Source: Pseudotamlana haliotis
GTDB taxonomy: Bacteria; Bacteroidota; Bacteroidia; Flavobacteriales; Flavobacteriaceae
Reading direction: 5' to 3'
DNA: 64,000 bases
Assembly (NCBI RefSeq): GCF_008806375.1
Contig: NZ_WAAT01000051.1
Location: 115,380 to 179,379, forward strand
In this document: positions 8,827-16,361 of the stretch, in pieces
Numbering within the stretch: position 1 is the stretch's first letter
How the letters are laid out: every line of letters starts with the position of its first letter
Made by a program: the position numbers and the translations under genes
The notes under the pieces: generated by a model
The model's input: only the letters and a program-made list of their open reading frames with translations
Told to the model about the DNA's origin: nothing
Database searches by the model: none

Positions 8827-9432
8827 TTAGATTTCTTTTTCAAATTTTCTATGAGCTGTATAAAGTACTACTTTGTAGGTACCTTCATTTATACCGCTTA
8901 ATTTATAAGCTCTTTCAATTTTTTCAGTATCTGTGATTTTTTCAGAAACAACAACGTGAGAGTTAAAACCGTTTCTTGGTGTGTAAACAATTTCGATATC
9001 TAAAGGTTCACCGTCAATAGCTAACTTGCTAATGAAAAGCATATCGTCAGCCACTCTAATAAATGGTTTGTAAACTGTTTTTTCTTCATATTTATTGAAA
9101 GCAGCTACACCAGATTGTACTGTGAATGGAATTTCTTTAATTTCAAGGTCTTTTTCTAATTCAAACATGTATTTTCCGTTTGATAAGAAAGATAAATCGA
9201 ACTCTCTAGTGTATTTTCCTGTTGTTTTAATAGTCTCTGAACAGATTACCTTACCAGCAGCGTTTTTAAGAGATAATAAACTTCCTTCTTTAGCATTGTC
9301 TAATGTTAAAGTCGTTTTCTTAGCCTCAACATCAACAGTGTAGAATGTAGCTTCTTTTGCGAAACTTAATAGGGTAGCAAATAAAGTTACCATTAAGAAT
9401 CCTTTTCTTGTGTTTGTGATTATATTTTTCAT
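8827..9432 (-). CDS. Small secreted two-domain protein, array copy C
   Basis: This 201-residue paralogue has a signal peptide (MKNIITNTRKGFLMVTLFAT...SFAK), a first domain LLSLKNAAGKVICSETI...FDLSFLSNGKYMFELEKDL and a second domain VYKPFIRVADDMLFISKLAI...INEGTYKVVLYTAHRKFEK. It is visibly closest to copy D. The DNA of the two signal-peptide regions is identical over a run of about 48 nt, which suggests recent duplication or gene conversion. The gene is transcribed alone, from its own promoter at 9461 to its terminator at 8766. Function unknown; extracytoplasmic location is well supported. Confidence 0.83.
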   Translation of the reverse strand: MKNIITNTRKGFLMVTLFATLLSFAKEATFYTVDVEAKKTTLTLDNAKEGSLLSLKNAAGKVICSETIKTTGKYTREFDLSFLSNGKYMFELEKDLEIKEIPFTVQSGVAAFNKYEEKTVYKPFIRVADDMLFISKLAIDGEPLDIEIVYTPRNGFNSHVVVSEKITDTEKIERAYKLSGINEGTYKVVLYTAHRKFEKEI

Positions 9433-9460
9433 AGTATAAAATTTTTCTGTTTTGATACTA

Positions 9461-9581
9461 CAAAGATACAGGCGTTATGGCTTGTAGAAAACATGGAGAT
9501 TGACGTATTTATGTACTATATTATCTGTTATGTTTTTGTTGTACAATTGTTAAGTTAATATAGCATATAAATGAGGTAATT
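9461..9581 (-). promoter_or_regulatory. Promoter and paired upstream motifs of array copy C
   Basis: Minus strand: -7 TATCTTTG (complement of 9461-9468), 18-nt spacer, -33 TTTTC (9487-9491), motif 1 at 9508-9532 (plus strand TTTATGTACTATATTATCTG...), 21-nt gap, motif 2 at 9554-9581 (plus strand GTTAATATAGCATATAAATG...). The reverse complement of motif 2 repeats the core of motif 1. Confidence 0.7.
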
Positions 9582-9683
9582 TCGATATATAATGACTTAC
9601 CTGGTCTATAATTAATAAAATGATGATGCTCTTGGTTGCCTATTTTTCTTGGACTGGTCACTTTTTAATAAAGTTTATAAAGC

Positions 9684-9716
9684 AAAAAAAAGGTGACCTC
9701 GTTGAGATCACCTTTT
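9684..9716 (-). terminator. Terminator of array copy D
   Basis: Hairpin AGGTGACCTC/GAGATCACCT with one mismatch and a T tract on the minus strand. Confidence 0.82.
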
Positions 9717-9740
9717 GTTAACTAAATCTGAATTTAAGAT

Positions 9741-10346
9741 TTAGATATTCTTTATATACGTTCTGTTGGCAGAATGTAAAACAATTTCATAACTTCCGTT
9801 GTTAAGACCTTCCAATTTATAAGCCTTTTGGATGCTGTTCTCATTTGAGAATTGCTCAGAAATTACAAGCTCTGAATTTGATCGGTTTTTCTCTGTATAA
9901 AAGATTTCAACTTTTAGATCTTCACCGTCGATAGCAAGTTTGCTGATATAAACGATATCGTTAGAAACTCTTACGAATGGCTTGTAAACTAATTTTTCTT
10001 CGTTTTTATTGAAATTAGCAACACCTTCAGTTAAAGTAAAAGGAATTTCTTTAATTTCAAGATCTTTTTCAACTTCAAATAGGTAGTTTCCGTTTGGTAA
10101 AAAAGTTAAATCAAACTCTCTTTTGTAACTTCCTGTAGTGGCAATAGTTTCAGAATAAAGCACTGAACCAGCTACATCTTTAATAGATAAAGCACTTCCT
10201 GCTTTTGCGTAATTTAAAGTTAATGTCGTTTTGTTAGCTTCAACGTTTACATTGTAAAATGAAGTCTCGTTTGCGAAACTTAATAGGGTAGCAAATAAAG
10301 TTACCATTAAGAATCCTTTTCGTGTTTTTGTTAATATGTTATTCAT
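9741..10346 (-). CDS. Small secreted two-domain protein, array copy D
   Basis: This 201-residue paralogue begins with the signal peptide MNNILTKTRKGFLMVTLFAT...SFAN. The first domain carries ALSIKDVAGSVLYSETI...FDLTFLPNGNYLFEVEKDL, the second VYKPFVRVSNDIVYISKLAI...LNNGSYEIVLHSANRTY. It is nearly collinear with copy C along its whole length. Its promoter has the best -33 box of the array (TTTTG). No catalytic motif is visible, and the high beta content and lack of cysteines fit an extracytoplasmic binding or structural protein. Function unknown. Confidence 0.83.
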   Translation of the reverse strand: MNNILTKTRKGFLMVTLFATLLSFANETSFYNVNVEANKTTLTLNYAKAGSALSIKDVAGSVLYSETIATTGSYKREFDLTFLPNGNYLFEVEKDLEIKEIPFTLTEGVANFNKNEEKLVYKPFVRVSNDIVYISKLAIDGEDLKVEIFYTEKNRSNSELVISEQFSNENSIQKAYKLEGLNNGSYEIVLHSANRTYIKNI

Positions 10347-10374
10347 AATATATAAATTTTCTGTTTTGATACTA

Positions 10375-10496
10375 CAAAGATACGTGGCCTATATGATGTG
10401 CAAAACATTGGAATTGATGAATTTATATGTTAGATTAACTGTCAGTTTGACACAGATTCCTTTGTGAGTTAATATAGTATAATTGTAAGGTAATTG
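10375..10496 (-). promoter_or_regulatory. Promoter and paired upstream motifs of array copy D
   Basis: Minus strand: -7 TATCTTTG (complement of 10375-10382), 18-nt spacer, -33 TTTTG (10401-10405), motif 1 at 10422-10446, 21-nt gap, motif 2 at 10468-10496. Confidence 0.72.
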
Positions 10497-10567
10497 TAGT
10501 TACTTTTAGCCTTTGAAATCTGTTTAATTGTATTTTTTACTAATTGGAGTTTATGATTTTTAAAACC

Positions 10568-10600
10568 AAAAAGGCACCCTTTTTTATAAGAGTGCCTTTT
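10568..10600 (-). terminator. Terminator of array copy E
   Basis: Hairpin AAGGCACCCT/AGTGCCTTTT-type stem flanked by A/T tracts, 26 nt beyond the stop of copy E. It is still present although the gene is shortened. Confidence 0.75.
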
Positions 10601-10626
10601 GGCTATTAAAAATACTATGTTTCAAA

Positions 10627-11079
10627 TTACTTAAAGAGCTGTTTTGTCTTCTTTGCTACTTCCTTATAATGAATACGATTATGCCGGCCTTCATATAGCT
10701 GACTTAAATGGTAAATGCTGCCATTAATTTTTGCTTTATTTCTGTCTTCTTCTTTATTGAAAAAAATTAAATTCTTAGTTACTCTAAATGGAATACGACT
10801 GGCTTTCATGTTTTGAATTTGAAAATAATATGAACCGTTGTCTAAAAAAGATACATCAAAACCCTTGGAGTATGAATTTGTTTTTTGATAGAGTATGTTG
10901 CCTTGAGTATCAACTATGGAAATAAAACTTCCAAGAGGGATTTGATCTAAGGTCATGGCTGTTTTTTTAGCCGTATTACTTAATGTGTAATAGCTAGCTT
11001 TTCTAGCAAAGCCCGATATACTAAAAAGTAAGGCGCCCGCGAAAAGCAGTGTTTGTGTGAGAGAGGTTATGTTTTTCAA
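10627..11079 (-). CDS. Truncated array paralogue, copy E
   Basis: This paralogue has only about 150 residues against 199-201 for its neighbours. The codon that aligns with the ATG of the other copies is TTG (complement of 11077-11079), giving an N-terminus LKNITSLTQTLLF and a signal peptide ending near GFARKASYYTL. The first domain is kept (SFISIVDTQGNILYQKT...FDVSFLDNGSYYFQI), but the second is shortened and diverged, ending in a Lys-rich tail. An upstream in-frame ATG at 11136 exists but would put the promoter inside the gene. The changed start, weakened -7 box and short C-terminus suggest a decaying copy, although the frame is intact. Confidence 0.65.
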   Translation of the reverse strand: MKNITSLTQTLLFAGALLFSISGFARKASYYTLSNTAKKTAMTLDQIPLGSFISIVDTQGNILYQKTNSYSKGFDVSFLDNGSYYFQIQNMKASRIPFRVTKNLIFFNKEEDRNKAKINGSIYHLSQLYEGRHNRIHYKEVAKKTKQLFK

Positions 11080-11097
11080 AATGAGTAATTTACAATA

Positions 11098-11169
11098 TAA
11101 AAGTAACTGTGTTGTGGAGTTATTAAAACAACACAATTGATGATATTGTATGCTATATTGATAAGGTTG
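11098..11169 (-). promoter_or_regulatory. Degenerate promoter of array copy E
   Basis: In register with the other copies stand TACTTTTA (complement of 11098-11105; the final G of TAnnTTTG is lost), -33 TTTTA (11124-11128) and a motif 1 relative at 11145-11169. Motif 2 is barely recognisable near 11190. About 10 nt are missing between the -7 box and the start codon compared with the other copies. Confidence 0.5.
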
Positions 11170-11372
11170 AAATTCATCAATAATTTAATGTTAGATGCTG
11201 TTTGTGAAACCTAAATAAATGGCCTTAGGGATGTTACCTCAAATATGTTGAATTCTTCTGCACCTTTGGAAAGTGTTATAGTGGAACTGCTAAAATTTTT
11301 GGATGTGGTATGGTGAGAAAATATGCTATATTGATTTTTCTTGAGAGCGTTGGTTAATGGTTAAATATAGAG

Positions 11373-11403
11373 CAAAAAAAAGTGGGCCACCACAGCCCAC
11401 TTT
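11373..11403 (-). terminator. Terminator of array copy F
   Basis: Hairpin AGTGGGC/GCCCACT (arms 11381-11387 and 11395-11401) with a T tract on the minus strand. Between it and the stop codon lies a short tandem run of AAACT at 11406-11425. Confidence 0.8.
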
Positions 11404-11440
11404 ACCAACTAAACTAAACTAAACTAAATAAGACATTAAA

Positions 11441-12040
11441 CTAATTATTAATGAATTTCGTGTACTCCTTGTTATTAGAGTTTATTGTTATTTTGTAATT
11501 ACCTTGATTCAATTTGTAAACCTTTTCAATTACTAATGCATCTTCAATTAATTCTGAGTGAATCATTTCGTATTCACCTCCTGCAACTTCAGCAAAAATG
11601 TTGATGATAGCAGTTTCATTGTTAGAACATAGTTTGGTTACATATACTAAGTCATTTTCTTTCTTAGTGTGAGGTTTGAAATATGTAGATTCTGCCGCTT
11701 CATCAAATTCAATTACCGTAGTACCTACTTTAAAAGGAATGGTGTTAACTTCTAAATCTTTATTAATTTCAAAAACATAGTTTCCATTAGCTAAACCTGT
11801 TAAATCAAATCCTTTTTTATAAGTACCAGTTGCTTCAACCGATTCTTTAAAAATGATGATCCCTTGGTTATCTTTAATAGTAACTAAGTCACCTTGCTTT
11901 ACGTCTTCTAATGTTATTGTTGTTTCTTTAGCGTCTCTTTTTACGATCATTTTGTCTTCAGAACTGGCGAAACCTAAAATCGTTTCTAGCATAGCTACCA
12001 TCAAGATCCCTTTTTTCGTTAGTGTAAGTACGTTTTTCAT
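11441..12040 (-). CDS. Small secreted two-domain protein, array copy F
   Basis: This is the promoter-distal (rightmost) paralogue, with 199 residues and a signal peptide MKNVLTLTKKGILMVAMLET...GFAS. The first domain has LVTIKDNQGIIIFKESV...FDLTGLANGNYVFEINKDL, the second YFKPHTKKENDLVYVTKLCS...YKLNQGNYKITINSNNKEYTK. The start at 12040 is chosen over an in-frame ATG at 12097 because the -7 box lies between them and 12040 matches the spacing of the other copies. It contains one Cys and is diverged from the B-C-D group. It is transcribed divergently from the AraC-type gene at 12245. Confidence 0.8.
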   Translation of the reverse strand: MKNVLTLTKKGILMVAMLETILGFASSEDKMIVKRDAKETTITLEDVKQGDLVTIKDNQGIIIFKESVEATGTYKKGFDLTGLANGNYVFEINKDLEVNTIPFKVGTTVIEFDEAAESTYFKPHTKKENDLVYVTKLCSNNETAIINIFAEVAGGEYEMIHSELIEDALVIEKVYKLNQGNYKITINSNNKEYTKFINN

Positions 12041-12068
12041 AATGAGTCGTTTATAACGTTCAACGGTA

Positions 12069-12188
12069 CAAAGATATGTGAGATATAGAAGGTGCAAAAC
12101 ATCAATTTTGGCTTATTTATATGCTATTTTATCTGTTAACTATTTGTTAACTGTAGGTGATGTTAATTTAACATATATTTGAGGTAAA
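12069..12188 (-). promoter_or_regulatory. Divergent control region: promoter and paired motifs of array copy F
   Basis: Minus strand: -7 TATCTTTG (complement of 12069-12076), 18-nt spacer, -33 TTTTG (12095-12099), motif 1 at 12116-12140 (plus strand TTTATATGCTATTTTATCTG...), 21-nt gap, motif 2 at 12162-12188. Motif 2 also lies just upstream of the AraC gene promoter, whose -7 box TAATTTTG is at 12218-12225, so one site could act on both genes. Confidence 0.72.
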
Positions 12189-12244
12189 TAAATATACAAT
12201 GTATGCATAATAAGTATTAATTTTGCCAATAAAACCCTCCATTT

Positions 12245-13120
12245 ATGATTGCTAAGAAACCCACGTTAAAGAAGCTCAGCCCTAGTTTTGGTAGCTCTAT
12301 TTTGGTTAAACAGCATGTAGAGCAGGTAGATAGGAACGGTGCCTTTTGGCATTTTCATCCAGAATTAGAACTTATATATATAAATCAAGGACAAGGAAAG
12401 ACACATATAGGTAGTCACCTGTCTTATTTTAACAATAGTCAATTGATATTAATAGGGTCTAATTTACCACACAATGGCTTTACCGATCGTTTAACCGCAA
12501 ACGGAACCGAGACCACTATTCAATTTAAATCAAATTTTTTAGGAGATGATTTTTTAAGTGTTCCTGAAATGGCCAATGTGGCCGCTTTATTTGAGCGCGC
12601 TAAAAAAGGTATTCGTTTTAAAGTTGAAACGAAGAAAAAGTTAGGTCCGAAAATTGAAAAATTATATGATTATAAAGGATTAAAGCGTGTTATTAAGTTT
12701 TTAGAGATATTACACCATTTATCTAAGACCGATGATTACAATTTATTAAACGCCGACGGTTTGGCTTTTGAAGCCGAAGCTCAAGACAGTGCTAAAATTG
12801 GTATCATCTTTAAATATGTGAATAAAAACTTTACACACCACATTGCTTTAGATGAAATAGCCGATAAGGTAAGCATGACCGTTCCTGCTTTTTGTAGATA
12901 CTTTAAGAAAGCTACAGGTAAAACATTTACTCAAATTGTAAATGAATACCGTGTGGTACATGCTACAAAATTATTATCGGAGGAATTAGAAATGAGTATC
13001 GCCGATGTTTGTTTTGAGTGTGGCTTTAATAACTTCTCACACTTTAATAAAACCTTTAACGATATTACCGGTAAGAGTGCTTCCAAATTCCGTAAAGAGA
13101 TCAAGAAGATTATAGGTTAG
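12245..13120 (+). CDS. AraC family transcriptional regulator with cupin sensor domain
   Basis: The 291-residue protein has an N-terminal cupin-like sensor (residues about 25-110, with WHFHPELELIYINQGQG and the LIGSNLPHNGF segment) and a C-terminal double helix-turn-helix of the AraC/XylS type. In the latter, IALDEIADKVSMTVPAFCRYFKKATGKTF is the first HTH and MSIADVCFECGFNNFSHFNKTFNDITGKS the second, with typical family spacing. Such proteins bind a small ligand through the cupin and activate promoters next to or upstream of the -33 region. Its position, divergent from the six-copy array, and the paired motifs in front of those genes make it the obvious candidate regulator, by inference. Confidence 0.9.
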   Translation: MIAKKPTLKKLSPSFGSSILVKQHVEQVDRNGAFWHFHPELELIYINQGQGKTHIGSHLSYFNNSQLILIGSNLPHNGFTDRLTANGTETTIQFKSNFLGDDFLSVPEMANVAALFERAKKGIRFKVETKKKLGPKIEKLYDYKGLKRVIKFLEILHHLSKTDDYNLLNADGLAFEAEAQDSAKIGIIFKYVNKNFTHHIALDEIADKVSMTVPAFCRYFKKATGKTFTQIVNEYRVVHATKLLSEELEMSIADVCFECGFNNFSHFNKTFNDITGKSASKFRKEIKKIIG

Positions 13121-13124
13121 GCGT

Positions 13125-13781
13125 TTATTTATTTCCTTTCCATTCATTATAAAACTGCTCTAGAAAGCCCAACATATAATTGTGGCGTTCTAGGGCAATT
13201 TTTTTGCCCGTTTCTGTATTCATACGGTCTTTTAATAAAAGGAGCTTCTCGTAAAAGTGATTGATGGTTGGTGCGGTAGAGTTTTTGTATTCCTCCTTAG
13301 TCATATTAAGGTTGGGTTTAATTTGAGGATCGTAAAGCCCTCTGTTTTTAAAACCTCCATAATTAAAGCACCTAGCAATACCTATAGCGCCAATAGCATC
13401 TAGTCTGTCGGCATCTTGTACAATATCTAATTCAAGCGATTTAAAAGTTTGTGTTTCGTTACCTCCTTTAAAAGAAATGTGTTTAATGATTTGACACACA
13501 TGTTCAATAACTAAAGGGTCCACATGAAGCCCAGTTAAAAATGCGGCTGCTTTTTTAGGCCCTACAGTCTCATCACCATCATAGAACTTACTATCGGCAA
13601 TATCATGAAGTAAAGCGCCTAAAGCAATTATGAAAGTGTCTGCTTGCTCGGTTTTTGAAATAAGCAAAGCGTTTTTATAAACACGCTCTATATGAAACCA
13701 GTCGTGTCCGCCTTCAGCGTTAGCTAAAGTGTCTTTTACAAAAGTGATGGTTTTATTAATAATGTCTTCGGAAGAGTACAT
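13125..13781 (-). CDS. HD-domain phosphohydrolase
   Basis: The 218-residue protein carries the metal-binding motif set of HD hydrolases: GGHDWFHIERVYKNAL (first His), ALLHDIADSKF (the HD pair) and VQDADRLDAIGAIGIARCF (distal Asp). This arrangement matches the YedJ-like group of HD proteins. It should act as a divalent-metal phosphohydrolase on a nucleotide or small phosphorylated metabolite; the substrate is not known. It converges on the AraC-type gene with only 4 nt between them. Confidence 0.85.
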   Translation of the reverse strand: MYSSEDIINKTITFVKDTLANAEGGHDWFHIERVYKNALLISKTEQADTFIIALGALLHDIADSKFYDGDETVGPKKAAAFLTGLHVDPLVIEHVCQIIKHISFKGGNETQTFKSLELDIVQDADRLDAIGAIGIARCFNYGGFKNRGLYDPQIKPNLNMTKEEYKNSTAPTINHFYEKLLLLKDRMNTETGKKIALERHNYMLGFLEQFYNEWKGNK

Positions 13782-13845
13782 AAGCTGAAATAAAAAATTC
13801 CTTTCAGAACAAACTGGAAGGAATTGATTGTTATTTTAAATTGAT

Positions 13846-13923
13846 TTTGTCATTCAGAGGGAGGTACGACTGAAGAATCTTTTAATAATTGTTGAGATTC
13901 CTCGATTCCTCGGAATGACAAAA
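13846..13923. repeat. REP-like intergenic palindromic element
   Basis: The element starts TTTGTCATTC (13846-13855) and ends GAATGACAAAA (13913-13923), with GAAGAATCTTTTAATAATTG and GAGATTCCTCGATTCC between. GTCATTC...GAATGAC elements of this kind are widespread intergenic repeats in Bacteroidota genomes. Similar fragments occur at about 31018 and 40388. Confidence 0.6.
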
Positions 13924-13943
13924 CTGTTATTATTCATTATGAG

Positions 13944-13983
13944 AACCTAAATCACCCGCCTGCGGCCGGCATGAGTTTAGGTT
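13944..13983. repeat. GC-rich inverted repeat downstream of the desaturase gene
   Basis: Arms AACCTAAA (13944-13951) and TTTAGGTT (13976-13983) enclose a GC-rich core (CCGCCTGCGGCCGGC). It can fold as a hairpin ending the leftward plsC-desaturase transcript, but there is no T tract. Its GC content is far above the surroundings. Confidence 0.5.
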
Positions 13984-13994
13984 GATGAGCGTTA

Positions 13995-14996
13995 TTACTT
14001 AATAATAGCAGGTTCTACCCATTTAAATTGGAATGAGTTTTCAGGCACTTTCATACGGTCTGATAAACGGTACATTCTAGCTGGAAGCTTCATTAAATAA
14101 TCTCTAGCTTTTTCAGCTTCGTCGTTTAATCCTGTGATTTTATCAATTTCCCAACGGTCAATTAATTTTTGTAAGATATCAACATAATCAGTGGCTGTAT
14201 ATACACCAATACGTTGGGCTGTGTTAGAAAATTCTTCAAAAGCAGAACTTATTTTACCACCAGATTCTCTTAAAAAGTGTGCAGGCATGGTGATTTTTTG
14301 TTTCATCATATAATGAAAGGCCATCATCATTTGACTAGGGTCTACTTTAAAAATACGATCTACAAAATCTGAATACGCATGGTGGTGACGCATTTCATCA
14401 CCTGAGATAATTTTACACATTTTAGACAAGCGCTTGTTGCCCATGTCTTTAGCGATTTTAGCTACGCGGTTATGTGAAATATAAGTAGCTAATTCTTGAA
14501 AACTCGTGTAAACAAAGTTTTTATAAGGGTCTCTATCGGTCCCGATATCAAAACCATCGGCAATTAAATGCTGTGTGGTTATTTCAATTTCTTTCATATT
14601 TACCCTTCCAGAAAGGTAAAGGTATTTGTTAAGCACATCACCATGGCGGTTTTCTTCAGATGTCCATTGGCGTACCCATTTACCCCAACCACTTTCTTTG
14701 CCGTCCATTTGGTCTACACCTTCAACATCCATTAACCAAGATTCGTAGGTAGGTAAGGCTTCTTCGGTAATCATATCACCAACTAAAACTACCCAGAAAT
14801 CATAAGGTAATTCTTTAGCAAGCTCTCGTATTTCTTTAACTTCTTCGAAAAACTTTTCGTCTGTCGTTTCAGAATTTGGTAAAAAATCAGTTGGCTGCCA
14901 AATGGTATCAATAGGGATTAAATATTTTTCCATTAGGGCGTCAACGTCTTTTTCCAAAAACTTCATGACTTCTAATCTTTTATTTTTCAATGACAT
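13995..14996 (-). CDS. Acyl-[acyl-carrier-protein] desaturase
   Basis: The 333-residue soluble protein belongs to the stearoyl-ACP desaturase (FAB2-type) di-iron family. The two iron-binding EXXH segments are visible: SEENRHGDVLNKYLYLSGRV at about residues 110-130 and SGDEMRHHHAYSDF near 195-210. An earlier Glu ligand probably lies in GDMITEEALPTYE. The enzyme places a cis double bond in an ACP-bound saturated acyl chain with O2 and reduced ferredoxin. It is 11 nt downstream of plsC, so the pair probably controls synthesis and positioning of unsaturated membrane fatty acids. Confidence 0.93.
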   Translation of the reverse strand: MSLKNKRLEVMKFLEKDVDALMEKYLIPIDTIWQPTDFLPNSETTDEKFFEEVKEIRELAKELPYDFWVVLVGDMITEEALPTYESWLMDVEGVDQMDGKESGWGKWVRQWTSEENRHGDVLNKYLYLSGRVNMKEIEITTQHLIADGFDIGTDRDPYKNFVYTSFQELATYISHNRVAKIAKDMGNKRLSKMCKIISGDEMRHHHAYSDFVDRIFKVDPSQMMMAFHYMMKQKITMPAHFLRESGGKISSAFEEFSNTAQRIGVYTATDYVDILQKLIDRWEIDKITGLNDEAEKARDYLMKLPARMYRLSDRMKVPENSFQFKWVEPAIIK

Positions 14997-15007
14997 GTGG
15001 TTCGATG

Positions 15008-15745
15008 TTATGGTTTAATACTGTTTGTAATAGTAGTTTCAATACTATGTATTAGGTCTTGTTTATTTGCAAAGGTACTAACTTTTAAAGGCTTATGCAC
15101 GGTAAATGTAATATGAGTACCTAATCCCATTGGGAAATTGCCATATTTTAACATTTTCCATGAATTATTTATAGTAATGGGAACCACTAGTGCTGAAGGA
15201 ATCTTTTTAAATAGCACCTCTAAGCCTCTAGTTTGAAATGGTTTTGGTTCTCCGTTTTTGCTACGCGTCCCTTCCGGAAAAATTACCGCGGCGCGTTTGG
15301 TGTTTTCTATATATTCGCCAAATTTCATTAAGGCAGGGAGGGATTGTCTTGGGTTTTTACGGTCAATCAAGGCACCTCCACCATGACGCAAATTGTATGA
15401 AACGCTTGGTATGCCGCGTCCTAACTCAATTTTACTAATAAATTTAGGGTGGTGTTTACGCATGTACCAGGTAATGGGGTAGATGTCATGCAAACTTTGA
15501 TGATTGGCAACAATAATTAGTGGCTGATTGGTATCGATATCATAAGGATTGGTAAAGGTAAAACGGGTGCCTAATAATCGCGCACAGCCTATTAAGGATA
15601 CTTGAAGACCATCGACCACTTTTTTATGTACAGGGTAGCCAAATATATTAAAGCTTAGCCACTGTAATACGTGAAATACACATAGAGTCAAAAAGAATAC
15701 GATCACATAAATGACGCTAATCGGATATGATAAAATTTTTCGCAT
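15008..15745 (-). CDS. plsC: 1-acyl-sn-glycerol-3-phosphate acyltransferase
   Basis: The 245-residue product has an N-terminal hydrophobic helix (residues about 8-30) and the acyltransferase motifs NHQSLHDIYP (NHX4D, catalytic His and Asp), GGGALIDR and FPEGTRS, then the VVPITINNS block. PlsC acylates lysophosphatidic acid to phosphatidic acid at the inner face of the cytoplasmic membrane. It is the first gene of a two-gene unit with the acyl-ACP desaturase. Confidence 0.93.
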   Translation of the reverse strand: MRKILSYPISVIYVIVFFLTLCVFHVLQWLSFNIFGYPVHKKVVDGLQVSLIGCARLLGTRFTFTNPYDIDTNQPLIIVANHQSLHDIYPITWYMRKHHPKFISKIELGRGIPSVSYNLRHGGGALIDRKNPRQSLPALMKFGEYIENTKRAAVIFPEGTRSKNGEPKPFQTRGLEVLFKKIPSALVVPITINNSWKMLKYGNFPMGLGTHITFTVHKPLKVSTFANKQDLIHSIETTITNSIKP

Positions 15746-15842
15746 GGCTCAAAAATAAGTAAATCTTAGTTCTGTTTAAATGAAGCTTCATGTATTTTCT
15801 TTACTATGACCCCATAGGGTTCTGAATTCATAAGAAAGAAAC

Positions 15843-15876
15843 AAAAAACCACGATCGTTTGAAGTATCGTGGTTTC
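15843..15876 (-). terminator. Terminator of the bacilliredoxin gene
   Basis: Hairpin AAACCACGAT/ATCGTGGTTT with a T-rich tail on the minus strand, downstream of the stop at 15951. Confidence 0.8.
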
Positions 15877-15950
15877 GTATATTTTGCTATTTATTTTATG
15901 TTAAAAAGCGACGGGTTTAAAGTGTTGCTCACTTCAACAAAAACAACTTA

Positions 15951-16361
15951 CTAGCAGTGCTCGTTATAAGCATCTTTTAAGTTCTCTGCTATTAACTCAG
16001 CAGGACGTCCTTCAATGTGGTGACGCTCTAACATGTGAACCAATTCACCATCTTTAAATAAAGCCATACTTGGCGAACTTGGTGGGAATGGTACCATATG
16101 ACCACGAGCTGCATCTACAGCTTCTTTGTCAACACCTGCAAAAACAGTCACGATGTTGCTAGGTTTTTTAGCGTTGTCTAAACTCATTCTTGCTCCTGGA
16201 CGCGCATTAGCTGCTGCACAACCACAAACTGAATTTACAACAACTAAAGTTGTTCCTGCTTTTGCTAAAGCCGCATCAACTTCTTGGGCAGTATGTAATT
16301 CTTCAAAACCAACTTTCGTTAAATCTTCGCGCATTGGTTTTACTAATTCTGCTGGATACAT
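15951..16361 (-). CDS. BrxA/BrxB family bacilliredoxin
   Basis: The 136-residue thioredoxin-fold protein carries the CGC active site in VVVNSVCGCAAANARPGARM, diagnostic of the YphP/YqiW (bacilliredoxin) family. The conserved GVDKEAVDAARGH and PPSSPSMALFKDGELV segments are also present. Bacilliredoxins reduce mixed disulfides between proteins and bacillithiol. A bacillithiol pathway is known in many Bacteroidota but is not encoded in this window. The -7 box TATCTTTG (complement of 16396-16403) lies 34 nt before the start and supports it. Confidence 0.92.
   Translation of the reverse strand: MYPAELVKPMREDLTKVGFEELHTAQEVDAALAKAGTTLVVVNSVCGCAAANARPGARMSLDNAKKPSNIVTVFAGVDKEAVDAARGHMVPFPPSSPSMALFKDGELVHMLERHHIEGRPAELIAENLKDAYNEHC

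Noticed and set aside
7948..12097. Upstream in-frame ATG starts for array copies B (8601), E (11136) and F (12097)
   Set aside because: They lie upstream of or inside the promoter elements, whereas the downstream starts align across all copies and begin the signal peptide.
13846..13923. Small structured RNA candidate
   Set aside because: The GTCATTC...GAATGAC pattern is better explained as a dispersed intergenic repeat.
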